NCBI GenBank assembly: GCA_030560485.1
Contig: JAKTTS010000104.1
Span: forward strand, 1 to 36,304
Direction of reading: 5' to 3'
Length of the DNA stretch: 36,304 bases
Source of the DNA: Ascoidea tarda (nom. inval.)
Taxonomy: Eukaryota > Ascomycota > Saccharomycetes > Ascoideales > Ascoideaceae
Shown here: piece after piece, positions 18,642 to 27,773 of the stretch
How the letters are laid out: each line of letters begins with the position of its first letter
Numbering within the stretch: position 1 is the stretch's first letter
Notes under the pieces: generated by a model
What the model saw: only the letters and a program-made list of their open reading frames with translations
Told to the model about the DNA's origin: nothing
The model's database searches: none
Program-made: the position numbers and the translations under genes

Positions 18642-19077
18642 AGTTCCAGATTTTGCTTTTAATATTTATTTTAAAAAGAAAATATTACAACCATCATTAA
18701 AATTTAAACAACCAAATAAAACCCTTGAATCTTGACCTAAATAGTAACTTCTTAATTTAATTTGGGGATAAACTGGAAAAATTAATTTGGAAGTGCATTA
18801 CTTAAATACTTGTTGCAAATCTTATTTTTGGTTGGGTTTAATTTCTCTTTTATCTTGTTTATAGTCTTATTAATCCTTTGTATTCCGTTTAGAATTGTAT
18901 CTTGAATTGATTATATTTAAATACATACATTTTTTTATATAAACCCATCTTTTATCCCATGGTTAATATTACTATCTTAGAAAAACTTCATAACTCATAT
19001 TAAAAACCACATAATTTTAAAAACTAAACTAAACTGAACTAAATTCTCATCACAATTCATTATACTGATTAGTCAAA

Positions 19078-20247
19078 ATGAATCAACTAAAGCCAAATTT
19101 AAAGTTGGATTTTTCTTCTTTTATAAATTCTTCAAAGGATAGCTTTTCTGGAAATGTAAAAGAGTTTTCTTACTTGATTGATGACAGTTTTAACTTCATT
19201 AATGAAAATACTACAAAGGCCAATAATAAGAACGGTAAGGACAGTAAGAGTAGTAATGATGATGATGATAATGATAACGATAACGATAACGATAATACTG
19301 ATACAAGTTCAATTGAATCCGAGTTATATGATATTCTAAACTTCTATTCCCCTGCTTCTCAATTGGATGACTCTTATAACATAATCAATAGCGATTTTAA
19401 AATCTTTTCTTCTTTTCCATCTACAGAAAGCCCTAGTAGTTATTCTTCAATATATTCTTCAATAGCCAATCATTCTCAAAAGAACATCAATTCAAATAAT
19501 AATAACAATCATAGGAAACACTCTCATTCGAATTCTTTATCAACATCATTATCCAATTCTTTAAAGGATTCCTTTTCTTTAAAAAGAAAATCAATTAAGC
19601 AAACCAAATCTACAACATCCATCTCATCCAGTAGATCTATTTCATCCAGTAAATCTATCCCATCAACTCAATCATACACTTCTAATGAATCAAATAGCAA
19701 CTGTTCTATATTTTCTAACAACACAATTGTTAACAGTGATACAAATAAAACTAGCAATAGCAGTAAGGAAAAACCATTGCCATCAAAATTTAAAAAAAGT
19801 CTCAAAAGAGCAACCTTTATATATTCCTCAAAACAGAAAAGTTCTTCATCCTTAAAACTTAAAAAAAATATTGACATCAATATTATAGATAATAATAACA
19901 ACAATAACAATAATGAAAATAATGACAATGTCAATGATGACAATAAAACAACAAAGAATAATGAAAATGTTGACTCTTTGAACAATCTTCTTAAAAATAA
20001 AACATTTACTAAATTTCCAATTCAAGTCAGTAGAATGGAAGATACACTAGTAATAGACGATTTTATTATTGATTATAACATGAAAGCTTTAAAGAAAAAC
20101 AAAGCCACAAACATTAATAGCAAATTGGAACTCAATAAAAATAACCAAGCAATAACAATTTCAAAATACCCAAGCAATGAAGAACTTCTTGAGACGATAA
20201 AAAGAAATATGGAGCTATCAACAAATAACATCTTTTGCATGAATTAA
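19078..20247 (+). CDS. Unrecognised Ser/Asn-rich protein
   Basis: A 389-aa protein starting at a clear ATG; I do not recognise it. Most of it is low-complexity: an acidic Asp/Asn run (about 62-75), long Ser runs (about 115-230), and Asn/Asp runs (about 270-300). Two parts look more constrained. One is the N-terminal IESELYDILNFYSPASQLDDS. The other is the C-terminal block after residue 310 (KFPIQVSRMEDTLVIDDF, then YPSNEELLETIKRNMEL). A basic patch (KFKKSLKRATF, about 239-249) could be a nuclear signal or phosphorylation site. No transmembrane segment or signal peptide is present. The length of open frame, the ATG and the conserved-looking ends support a real gene; function unknown. Confidence 0.75.
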   Translation: MNQLKPNLKLDFSSFINSSKDSFSGNVKEFSYLIDDSFNFINENTTKANNKNGKDSKSSNDDDDNDNDNDNDNTDTSSIESELYDILNFYSPASQLDDSYNIINSDFKIFSSFPSTESPSSYSSIYSSIANHSQKNINSNNNNNHRKHSHSNSLSTSLSNSLKDSFSLKRKSIKQTKSTTSISSSRSISSSKSIPSTQSYTSNESNSNCSIFSNNTIVNSDTNKTSNSSKEKPLPSKFKKSLKRATFIYSSKQKSSSSLKLKKNIDINIIDNNNNNNNNENNDNVNDDNKTTKNNENVDSLNNLLKNKTFTKFPIQVSRMEDTLVIDDFIIDYNMKALKKNKATNINSKLELNKNNQAITISKYPSNEELLETIKRNMELSTNNIFCMN

Positions 20248-21408
20248 ACTAACGACCGATTAAACGCTTTATTTATTTTTTTTATTCACCATTTATATAG
20301 AGTATATATAGATAATCTATGAGTTTTTTTAGAAATGTCAAGGATACTGTACAATTATAACACAGTAAAATAATAATCCTATTGATACATTAATCCTACA
20401 CTCAACACAAATAAGCTTTCGCATGCATACCACGGTAGATAAAATCACAAAAGCGTACGATTGCATGAACCCACAAAGTTGGTTCAGATTGATATTTTTT
20501 TTCTCGTTTTTTATTTTTTTTTTAGACTTCATTTTTTGGCCCCTTCACTAAAAGAAAGTGAATTCGAATTTCGAAGTGAATAAGAATAAATTTAAACATA
20601 CATTAAGTATCAATTGAATTTCATTTTTTTACTTTTTTAATCTTTTCATCTCAGGATTTTCTATCTTATGGCTGCTCGCGATGGAGTAGAATTTCAATTT
20701 TGTTTTCTATTTTTTTATTTTTCTTTTTCCCATCTTCCATGGAATCTTCGAATTTCATTTGAAAGAAATGAATTGAAAGAAATGAGAGTAAAATAAGTAA
20801 AGTTCAATGATTATTGCAAATACAATCGTCCGATTAGATTCAGATTGAATGTTCATAGAAACAAAGTTTTGAGATAAAACGAAAAGTCTTATTATTAATA
20901 CAGAATATGAGTCTTTTGGTCTCTATAAAGGGATTTTTGAAAATTCAAAGAAAATTCGAAGAAAACTAATACAAAATTTGGACTAATAAGGTGATTGATT
21001 TTTTTAGAAAAAGACCATACTAAGGGAAAACGAGATTTGGTTTTATAAAATTAGAATTAATTGAAATTAATGTCCTAATTTGAATAAAGCAACACAAAAA
21101 AAATCAACCCGTGTTTTTGGATACCATTTGAAAGGACAATTGAAAAAACAGATTGTTTGAAACATTGTGTGGATTTAATGTTAGTGCTCTGATGTTCTGT
21201 ACTATTATTATGGTCAATTGCAGTTGACTATGAAAATAGTGAGTGGTTGATGTTTCAGAGAGTAGCCAGGCAAGAAGGAACAAAAGACAATGGTTTATTT
21301 ATAAGAAAGTTATTTTCTTTGTTAATTTTATGTTTTTTTGATTTGTTGAAAGACGTTTTATTTTGAAAGAATTTGGTCAGATGAAGAAACAAAAATGTAG
21401 GAATTGAC

Positions 21409-21423
21409 TCGAACCGGGTTCGA
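21409..21423. promoter_or_regulatory. Perfect inverted repeat TCGAACC-G-GGTTCGA
   Basis: Seven-base arms around a single G, about 245 bp upstream of the reductase ATG. The symmetry suits a dimeric DNA-binding protein. It also resembles a tRNA B box on both strands, but no tRNA folds around it. Confidence 0.4.
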
Positions 21424-21589
21424 ATCTTTGGTGGGAAAGAAAAGAGCGAATTAAATGCGATTTTTTCATTTGATAAGGGAAAAGGGAGTGTTATGTAAGA
21501 TTCGCTCCCTAATTTGAGATTGCTTTGTAGTTGTAGTTTAGTGTAGACAAGAGATAAATAAATAACTAAATAATTAAATAATCAAATAA

Positions 21590-21590
21590 T

Positions 21591-21621
<31 letters not shown>

Positions 21622-21622
21622 T
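21590..21622 (+). repeat. (CTAA)n tetranucleotide tract
   Basis: About eight CTAA units, 45 bp before the reductase ATG. Each unit recreates ACTAAC, the core of the yeast intron branch point, and TCTAGCAG follows at 21632-21639. Confidence 0.85.
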
Positions 21623-21666
21623 TTAATTGAATCTAGCAGGAATTGAGATTGGTAGTGATTATAAAA

Positions 21667-22524
21667 ATGTCATTTCAAGTTCAAAAATTAGCCAAACTTT
21701 CATCAGGACACTATATTCCAACCGTTGGATTAGGAACCTGGGCAATTCCCAATAGTATTGCCAGCGAAGTTGTTTACAACGCATTGAAGGTTGGATATAG
21801 GCATTTTGACTCAGCGGTGTTGTATGATAATGAGAAGGAGGTCAGCGAGGGAATCCTCAAGTGGATTGATGAGAACCCATCCGCAAACAAGAGAAAAGAG
21901 GTGTTTTATACTACCAAATTGTGGAACGATGAGTGTGGGTATCACAATGCGAAGAGAGCGATTAAGAAGTGCTATAAACGAGTAGAGAGGTTGGGATATA
22001 TCGATTTGTTGTTGATCCACTCGCCATTATGTGGTCCTAAAGAGCGTTTAGAGACCTGGAGAGCAATGCAAGAAGCAGTGGATGAAGGAATCGTGAAGAG
22101 TATTGGAATCAGTAATTATGGAGCCAGACACATTGAAGAGTTGTTGGGATGGGATAAGCTAAAATACAAGCCAGCTGTTAACCAGATTGAGATTTCTCCC
22201 TGGATTATGAGACAAGAGTTGGCAGATTTTTGTAGAAGTCAAGATATATTAGTTGAAGCATATGCTCCGTTGAACCATGGGGGTAGATTTAAGGACAAGA
22301 CGTTGGTGAAAATTGCAAGAAAGCACAATGTTTCCACGACCCAGGTGTTGATTAGATGGAGTTTACAACATGGAAATATCCCACTTCCAAAGACATCCAA
22401 GATTGAAAGGTTGGAGAGCAATTTGGATGTATTCGGCTTTGAATTAAGTCCAGAGGAAGTTAGGGAAATTGACCAGCCAAATGCTTATGAGCCCAGCGAT
22501 TGGGAATGTACCAATGCTCCATAA
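21667..22524 (+). CDS. Aldo-keto reductase, YJR096W type (aldose/xylose reductase-like)
   Basis: A cytosolic NAD(P)H-dependent reductase of carbonyls and aldoses in the AKR superfamily (TIM barrel). It is 285 aa; S. cerevisiae YJR096W has 282. The catalytic tetrad is visible as Asp48 and Tyr53 in HFDSAVLYDNE, Lys84 in YTTKLW and His118 in LLLIHSP. Other blocks are ETWRAMQEAVDEGIVKSIG, VNQIEISPWIMRQELADFC, and the cofactor loop IPLPKTSKIERLESNL. The C-terminus YEPSDWECTNAP matches YJR096W nearly word for word from memory. The frame is open back to 21643 through TTG, but the first ATG, at 21667, gives the family's usual start. I saw no CTG codon in the gene. A leader intron may end at 21639. 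Substrate cannot be told from sequence; S. cerevisiae YJR096W reduces xylose and arabinose. Confidence 0.93.
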   Translation: MSFQVQKLAKLSSGHYIPTVGLGTWAIPNSIASEVVYNALKVGYRHFDSAVLYDNEKEVSEGILKWIDENPSANKRKEVFYTTKLWNDECGYHNAKRAIKKCYKRVERLGYIDLLLIHSPLCGPKERLETWRAMQEAVDEGIVKSIGISNYGARHIEELLGWDKLKYKPAVNQIEISPWIMRQELADFCRSQDILVEAYAPLNHGGRFKDKTLVKIARKHNVSTTQVLIRWSLQHGNIPLPKTSKIERLESNLDVFGFELSPEEVREIDQPNAYEPSDWECTNAP

Positions 22525-22750
22525 GCAATGGGAAAGAGGATCAATGCGTAGAACCAGGACAAGGTGGTAGTGCTGATGGTGCAAACAGTGCAGTTAGTTA
22601 ACCAAGTAACAGTGGTATATAGCGTAGTTACACGAAGATGACTTCGGATATAACCAAACAAAAGAAAGAAAAACAGGAAAAGAAAAGAGAATCGATTAAT
22701 TTCCCTCATTTAAACATGTCATTGCTAGCGAAATCCAGGAAAACGAGCAG

Positions 22751-22785
22751 AATAAAATAAAATAAAATAAAATAAAATAAAATAA
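22751..22785. repeat. (AATAA)n pentamer tract
   Basis: About seven perfect AAAAT-type pentamer units, 230 bp downstream of the reductase stop, followed by AAGTAAAGTAA variants. Confidence 0.85.
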
Positions 22786-23124
22786 AGTAAAGTAACATGA
22801 AAAAACACAAGCAGCTGGAGCATTTAGATTTGAACATAGCATATAAGACAAACTCTAACACCTGGTTGCGTTCAAGAGCTGGTGTTTGATCGTGAATTAC
22901 TCGAAACGTAATGCTCCAGTCCTTAAAACTGACCTAAAAGTGAAAAGTTGTGCCTGCAATTTCCTCAAACCAAGTCACCACAGGACTATGGAACTATAAA
23001 CAGCTGGACTGATCAGGACTAGTTAAGATTAGGATTTTGGAATTTACAGCTAATTTACAGGCAATTTGCAGAAACGTTACAGCAGGTTTGCTAACATTGC
23101 GAGGACAGGAGCCTGAGAAGAAGG

Positions 23125-23215
23125 AGCAGCAGCAGCAGCACAGACAGGAGTGGTAAAGGGGGCACAGACAACACACGCCAGAGGCAGCAGCAGCAGCAGC
23201 AGCAGCAGAGGCAGC
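23125..23215. repeat. Two CAG trinucleotide blocks
   Basis: (AGC)5 at about 23125-23140 and (CAG)8 at about 23185-23208, in non-coding sequence. Read either way they do not fall in a supportable gene. Confidence 0.85.
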
Positions 23216-23944
23216 AGAGGAAGCACGCCCAACCCTTCAAGTGTTCTGTGATGGTTGGTCTGAACCTAAATGCGAGTCCAATCCACTGAAAGCTGATAGC
23301 GATGTCTCTGGCTAAGCTCTAGCACAGCATTGTCAGTCAAGAGTCAGGTCTGGCTGCTGTCTATTAATAAAGTCCTGATATAAACACCTACGCAGCTAGA
23401 GCAATTGCTGCTCCTGCTCCTGCTCTGGGTTGGGGCTTCTTCATTCTGCTGGTTATATAAGGCTGCCTGATTCCAGTCGTCTCACCAGTCATCATCCAAC
23501 TGGCTTTGTTCTGCTTTTCTCTTCTTCCTGTCCTAATCTGGGCTGCTATCGTCCTGCTACCTCTGCTGCCATCAAAACTGCTCCACTGCTGTGAAAACTC
23601 CAGCACTTTTCTAACCCAACCTTTTACACGTTTGGTCATAGATTGACTGATAATCATTCCCATCATAGCACTCTCTTACCTCTTGCTCCACTGCTTGTCT
23701 CCAGCTGAACCAGCACTGAGATCAGGTTACTAGGAACCTTCCTCATTTCCTAATTACCTAATTACTAAATCAAATCATTTTATTGAACTTAGCATTTTTC
23801 TTAATGGTAGATCTTTTTTTGCTCAACCTTCAACATCTCAATATTATATTCTGGTATTATATTAAAACAGAAAAAAAACAAACAGAAATCCTGTTATCAC
23901 AATACTACTAGTATTTTATCACAAACGTTTTTCAAATTATATTT

Positions 23945-24026
23945 AAAATTTCTTCTAAAATTTCTTTTAAATTTTCTTTTAAATTTTCTTTTAAATTTTC
24001 TTTTAAATTTTCTTTTAAATTTTCCT
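23945..24026. repeat. 12-bp TTTTAAATTTTC tandem array
   Basis: Five nearly perfect copies preceded by two diverged ones (TTCTAAAATTTC-like). Each unit contains TTTAAA, so the array is a ladder of dA:dT elements about 500 bp upstream of the cyclin ATG. Confidence 0.85.
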
Positions 24027-24421
24027 TTGATCATTTTTTGATTATTTTAATTTAGTTCAAATTTAAATTCTGTTTCTCATAACGTTGACATTAGATTAAC
24101 ATTTCACAAACAAATATCTCCAACTTGATACTGCTTTAATTTAGTTCTTAATCATATTGCTTTTATACAATTAATTAACTGCTATTATTACTGTACGTCT
24201 GCTTTCCTTATTTGTTTACCTCTTTGACCTGTTCATTTATTCCTTTATTATAAATACGTTTCTTATTCATCAAATCACTTTAATTTCCTTAATATCCTTA
24301 CTTTTCTTATTTATTTTCAATTCTTTCCTTTTTCATCCTCCTTCATCCTCTTTTTTTTTTCTTTTTTTTTTATACTTTTCATTCAATTTTATCCAAAATA
24401 TATTTATTCTGATTTTATTCT

Positions 24422-24478
24422 TATCATATCTTATCATATCATATCATATCATATTCATTATTCATTATTCACTATCTC
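24422..24478. repeat. ATATC and ATTCATT tandem repeats in the cyclin leader
   Basis: Pentamer ATATC/TTATC units (about 24422-24453) are followed by ATTCATT copies, 50-90 bp before the ATG at 24518, probably in the 5' leader. Confidence 0.7.
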
Positions 24479-24517
24479 ATATTCTTACTGTTTTTCCTCC
24501 TTCTTCTTTCCCTCATC

Positions 24518-26254
24518 ATGTCTGATAGAACTGCTCTTAACTACTTCCTAAGGAGACATGTCTCTTCTGAAATGATAGATTACCTCGCAACAACTGCCCT
24601 ATCAATAATACCTATAAGACAAAGCCCAATTCAACCCCAATACAACCTCAACTACCTCAATAAAATCAATAACAATAGTACCACCAAAACCAATAACAAA
24701 ATCAACAACAACAACAACTCCAATCCCTATGCTAATAACAACATATATCCATCTCCTCCACCATCTCCAACTGATAACTTGGACAAATTGCCCTTCAAAT
24801 CCTCCCTAAAGATCTCTCTCAAGTACTTTATTCAAAAATTAGTCAAACATTCAAATGTCCAAGTGCCAACCCTAATGTCCTCTTTAGTCTACCTCATAAG
24901 ACTAAGAAATATACTACCTTACAGTGAAGTCTATGGAAATAATACAACTCCTCATCGCTTATTCATCGGCTGTCTCATTTTAGCTGCAAAGTTTCTAAAT
25001 GATTCCTCACCACTCAATAAGCATTGGTGCAAATACACTGAAGGCTTCTTGACCATAAAGGAAATCAACATAATCGAAATCGAAATCTTAACCTATTTAA
25101 ATTGGAATTTAGTCATAAGCATCCAAGATCTATACAATGTATTAGCTCCATTTCTATCGCCAATTAAAAATCATTTAAAGATTAAAAATGAAGAATTCAT
25201 AAAAAGAAAATTGAAAAATACAAATTCTAAATCGTATGAAGACTTGAATAATAACCATACAAATAACCATACAAATAACCATACAAATAACCATACAAAT
25301 AACCATATAACTATCACTCCCAGCAGTAACAGTACCACATCCATCAACAATAATAAATCTGTTCGATACTCAGCGTCAATGGGTTCATTGAGAAATTTTA
25401 ACCTATTACCACCACCATTACCTTCACAAATCATTCAAAAACGCAACCTAATTAGCTCCTCATTGTCTCCAGCTATATCAAATAAATCCAATAAATCTGT
25501 AAATTTATCCATAAAGAGCCCAATTAAATATGGCTCAACTGGTAGTTCTATAAATTCAATGATAATTGAAAGATCTACATCAAACTGTTCAAACGATTCC
25601 AGTTATTCTCAAGTATCATATAATGAAGATGTTTCACCAAAATATTACTATAATAAAGAAAGTTGTAAAGATAATTACACCTATACTAACAACCACAACC
25701 ACAACAATAACAATAACAATAACAATAACAATAACAATAACAATTTAACAGTATCACCATTGACTAAGGAAAATTCACATAATAGTACTATAATTAGTAG
25801 CAATAACAATAGTATCAAGAGTGGGTATAGCAACCAATTCAAAAATGATTGCTATAATAAATATGATATTAAGCAGTTGAAAGAGTTCGAGGCACCAATT
25901 TTAAAGCATTTCAAATCACCATTAAAGAGCAAGTCACCATTATCAAAGGAATATAACGATAATGGCAGTACAAATAATAGTAATAAATCTGTCACATCAA
26001 TATTTTTAAGTCCAATATTTCAATTTAAAGAGAAGTCATTAAAAGTCAAGAGATCTTTCTCTAAATTGAATAACAATATTACTCCCAAAGATGTTAGTAG
26101 TGTTGGTGGCACTCATAATAATTTAGTTGATAATATTAATAAAATTGATAATACCAATAATGATATTAATAATGGGAGTAACTCATCATTTATAAATGGA
26201 AATATCACACCCTTGAGAGAGAGATTTATACATCCATTTCAAGTTTGCAAATAA
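24518..26254 (+). CDS. PCL2: Pho85 cyclin, PCL1/PCL2 type
   Basis: A cyclin partner of the CDK Pho85, acting in G1 in bud-site, polarity and cell-cycle control. It is 578 aa, against about 280-310 for S. cerevisiae Pcl1/Pcl2; the excess is Asn/Ser-rich tail. The N-terminus (MSDRTALNYFLRRHVSSEMIDYLATT) matches the Pcl2 pattern. The cyclin box spans about 95-215 with VKHSNVQVPTLMSSLVYLIR, TPHRLFIGCLILAAKFLNDS and SPLNKHWCKYTEGFL, ending LSPI. The tail carries many Ser-Pro sites, an NHTN repeat and a poly-Asn run (about 390-408). Convergence on HNT1 echoes S. cerevisiae, where PCL2 (YDL127W) and HNT1 (YDL125C) flank CDC48; this favours PCL2 over PCL1. The paralogue choice is an inference. Confidence 0.88.
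   Translation: MSDRTALNYFLRRHVSSEMIDYLATTALSIIPIRQSPIQPQYNLNYLNKINNNSTTKTNNKINNNNNSNPYANNNIYPSPPPSPTDNLDKLPFKSSLKISLKYFIQKLVKHSNVQVPTLMSSLVYLIRLRNILPYSEVYGNNTTPHRLFIGCLILAAKFLNDSSPLNKHWCKYTEGFLTIKEINIIEIEILTYLNWNLVISIQDLYNVLAPFLSPIKNHLKIKNEEFIKRKLKNTNSKSYEDLNNNHTNNHTNNHTNNHTNNHITITPSSNSTTSINNNKSVRYSASMGSLRNFNLLPPPLPSQIIQKRNLISSSLSPAISNKSNKSVNLSIKSPIKYGSTGSSINSMIIERSTSNCSNDSSYSQVSYNEDVSPKYYYNKESCKDNYTYTNNHNHNNNNNNNNNNNNNNLTVSPLTKENSHNSTIISSNNNSIKSGYSNQFKNDCYNKYDIKQLKEFEAPILKHFKSPLKSKSPLSKEYNDNGSTNNSNKSVTSIFLSPIFQFKEKSLKVKRSFSKLNNNITPKDVSSVGGTHNNLVDNINKIDNTNNDINNGSNSSFINGNITPLRERFIHPFQVCK
25252..25308 (+). repeat. 12-bp coding repeat (NHTN) in the cyclin tail
   Basis: Five copies of AACCATACAAAT encode Asn-His-Thr-Asn repeats just after the cyclin box. 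The copies are nearly identical at the DNA level, so the expansion looks recent. Confidence 0.85.
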
Positions 26255-26758
26255 ACTAAAAGAAAATTGCATTTCTAGATAATATTTATATTCATTTTTT
26301 TTTTGTTTTGGAATAGAATCGTTTAATTAATTAGTTGATTGTCTGTCTATCTATTTGTTTTTTTTCGTTTTTGCTTCTTTTTATTTTTTGCTTTTTATTT
26401 TTTGCTTTTTGTTTGCTTTTTTTGTTTGCTTAATACTGTTTATTGTTTTATTGTTAAGTTCTATTGTTAAGTTTAAGTTTTAATGTTGCATTCTATTGTT
26501 TTAATTTTAGTTAAATTACTGTTTTATTGTTTTACTGTTTAATCTTTTAGGTCACTTCGTTTTAGTTCAGTTCATTTCATTTCATCATAATTCAATTTAA
26601 TTCATTATATTTATATATTTATATATTCATATATGTTTATATACTTGATTATTTATTCAAAGAAAAAACTGATAATTTAGTTATCAAATTTAATTGTCAA
26701 ATTTAATTATCTAATTTTTTGATTTTATTTTGTTATAAAATTCACATTTCCAGATATT
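26255..26758. other. Convergent 3' spacer, PCL2 / HNT1
   Basis: A 504-bp T-rich spacer with short repeats: TTTATTTTTTGCTTTT near 26380-26410, GTTTTATTGTTAAGTT-like units near 26440-26475, and TATTTATATATT near 26610. Terminators for both genes must lie here. No gene is seen. Confidence 0.5.
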
Positions 26759-27202
26759 CTAATCTTCTAATTTTTTCAATAATTTCTTATGTAACAAAGA
26801 CAAATCATTAAAATTAGCCTTTTCAGCAGGCCAACCGACTATTAAACCATCCTTTTCAGTATTCTTTGGAATTAAATGGAAATGAACATGGTCAACGACT
26901 TGATGACCCAATCTACCATTGTTTTGTAAAATGTTGTAGGACTTGCCCTCAGGAGAGTCAATGTTATATTCTAAAGCAATTGCAAGTTTCTTCAAGATGG
27001 GGAGAACATCATGGAGATATTCATCAGGTAAATTGTGTAATTTAGCACCATGGTACTTGGGGATAACTAAAGCATGGCCCTTAGAGCAAGGCTCGATGTC
27101 GAGAAAAGAATAGGCATATTTGGTTTCAATTAACTTGAAGGAAGGAATTTCTCCCTTAATGATTTTGCAAAAGATGCAAGCAGTACTCGAAATACAGGAC
27201 AT
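26759..27202 (-). CDS. HNT1: HIT-family nucleotide hydrolase Hnt1 (HINT)
   Basis: An adenosine 5'-phosphoramidase of the histidine-triad superfamily that hydrolyses AMP-NH2-type substrates; in yeast it is linked to Kin28/TFIIH function. From the ATG at 27202 it is 147 aa (human HINT1 126, yeast Hnt1 158). Visible are ACIFCKIIKGEIPSFKLIE, FLDIEPCSKGHALVIPKYH, LQNNGRLGHQVVDHVHFHL with the catalytic triad HVHFH at about 105-109, and GLIVGWPAEKANF. The frame is open upstream to 27277 but only from a TTG, so the hydrophobic 25 residues that would be added are probably untranslated leader. S. cerevisiae HNT1 has an intron near its start; none is visible here. It shares a divergent promoter with RTG3. 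Confidence 0.95.
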   Translation of the reverse strand: MSCISSTACIFCKIIKGEIPSFKLIETKYAYSFLDIEPCSKGHALVIPKYHGAKLHNLPDEYLHDVLPILKKLAIALEYNIDSPEGKSYNILQNNGRLGHQVVDHVHFHLIPKNTEKDGLIVGWPAEKANFNDLSLLHKKLLKKLED

Positions 27203-27773
27203 TGAGATTGTAATGAAGACAGAGACGACAGAGATGATAGAAGAGATAAAAGAGATGCTCAAAGATATAATTAGCAATTTAATTAGCCCAGCGCTGTTTT
27301 ACGCTTGTGTCGCGCTTTTATACCGCTTTTATACCGCTATTACACACTCCCCTCCACTCTCCGCACGGACTCTTTTTCGCACCAAGTCCGTCGCGCTGAC
27401 GGACATTTTCCGTTAACGCGTAAAGCTGCATATTTACTGCAGAAAATCTGCAAGTGAGCTGTGCACGGACGCGCCGCGCGCAAAGCAATTATCTTGCGCG
27501 CATTATAGATATCTTGCGCTGTCACCCACACGTGTATGTGGCGGGTGCTAACCACGTGTTTATATCACGTGATGCGGAGGAAGAGGCGGTTTTCCGTTTT
27601 TGGATGTGGGAATATAATCAGAAGAGCATAATCAAAAGAGTATATTTAGAACTGTGCAATCAGATAAAACAGTGCAATCCCCCAGCGAGAAACAGAGAGA
27701 GTTTGTTTAACCATATCCAGTCTTTGGCATTACTGTCTACGTTTTCTTTTGCATATTTGTTTTGCTGTTTTCC
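27203..27773. promoter_or_regulatory. CpG-rich bidirectional promoter HNT1 / RTG3 with E-box cluster
   Basis: A compact divergent promoter. From about 27290 to 27590 it is strikingly GC- and CpG-rich. It holds three CACGTG boxes (27529-27534, 27553-27558, 27566-27571), a GTCAC R-box (27521-27525), an ACGCGT MCB-like site (27416-27421) and at least five CGCGC/GCGCG motifs (27311, 27392, 27470, 27475, 27496). There are also short repeats: CGCTTTTATAC x2 (27313-27334) and ATCTTGCGC x2. CGCGC is the Rsc3-type nucleosome-depletion motif; CACGTG and GTCAC are bHLH sites. Confidence 0.7.

Larger units (their letters stand above)
17410..19077. promoter_or_regulatory. Long divergent promoter, BEM1 / unnamed Ser-rich gene
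   Basis: About 1.67 kb without a supportable gene. It holds a GC-rich island (17575-17760, with GCTGCT/GCCGCC runs), a CACGTG E-box at 18038-18043, pyrimidine tracts around 17995-18060 and 18205-18290, and a TTGGGGTT repeat near 18605. The last 400 bp before 19078 are very AT-rich. The small frames in the GC island code for Ala/Arg runs and are not convincing. Confidence 0.5.
20248..21666. promoter_or_regulatory. Intergenic region upstream of the aldo-keto reductase
   Basis: About 1.4 kb with no supportable gene. It contains TTCGAA-rich sequence at about 20565-20590, a direct repeat of TTGAAAGAAATGA (about 20758-20787), a perfect 7-1-7 inverted repeat TCGAACC-G-GGTTCGA at 21409-21423, and a (CTAA)n tract just before the reductase. 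See the separate entries and findings. Confidence 0.5.
22525..24517. promoter_or_regulatory. Long upstream region of the Pho85 cyclin gene
   Basis: About 2 kb without a convincing gene. The left half (about 22800-23740) is of mixed composition with CAG/CTG runs. The right half is AT- and pyrimidine-rich with tandem arrays. A 92-codon minus-strand frame (23388-23666) has no recognisable features. Long regulated upstream regions are common for G1-cyclin-type genes. I did not find clear SCB (CACGAAA) or MCB (ACGCGT) elements. Confidence 0.5.

Noticed and set aside
20565-20590. TTCGAA-rich cluster as a heat-shock element
   Set aside because: The nGAAnnTTCn units do not keep the 5-bp alternating phase over three units.
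21400-21440. tRNA B-box-like GGTTCGAATC on both strands
   Set aside because: No A box, no paired T stem of normal quality and no acceptor stem could be drawn on either strand; treated as an inverted repeat.
23125-23215. CAG blocks and other tandem arrays as CRISPR-like or mobile-element remnants
   Set aside because: No spacers of regular length, no terminal repeats, no transposase or reverse-transcriptase-like coding sequence anywhere in the window.
23388-23666. 92-codon minus-strand frame in the long cyclin upstream region
   Set aside because: No recognisable domain, and composition follows CAG/CTG-rich DNA; not supportable as a gene.
27203-27277. 25-residue hydrophobic N-terminal extension of HNT1
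   Set aside because: Begins only at TTG and is not part of the HINT family; the ATG at 27202 gives the usual protein.
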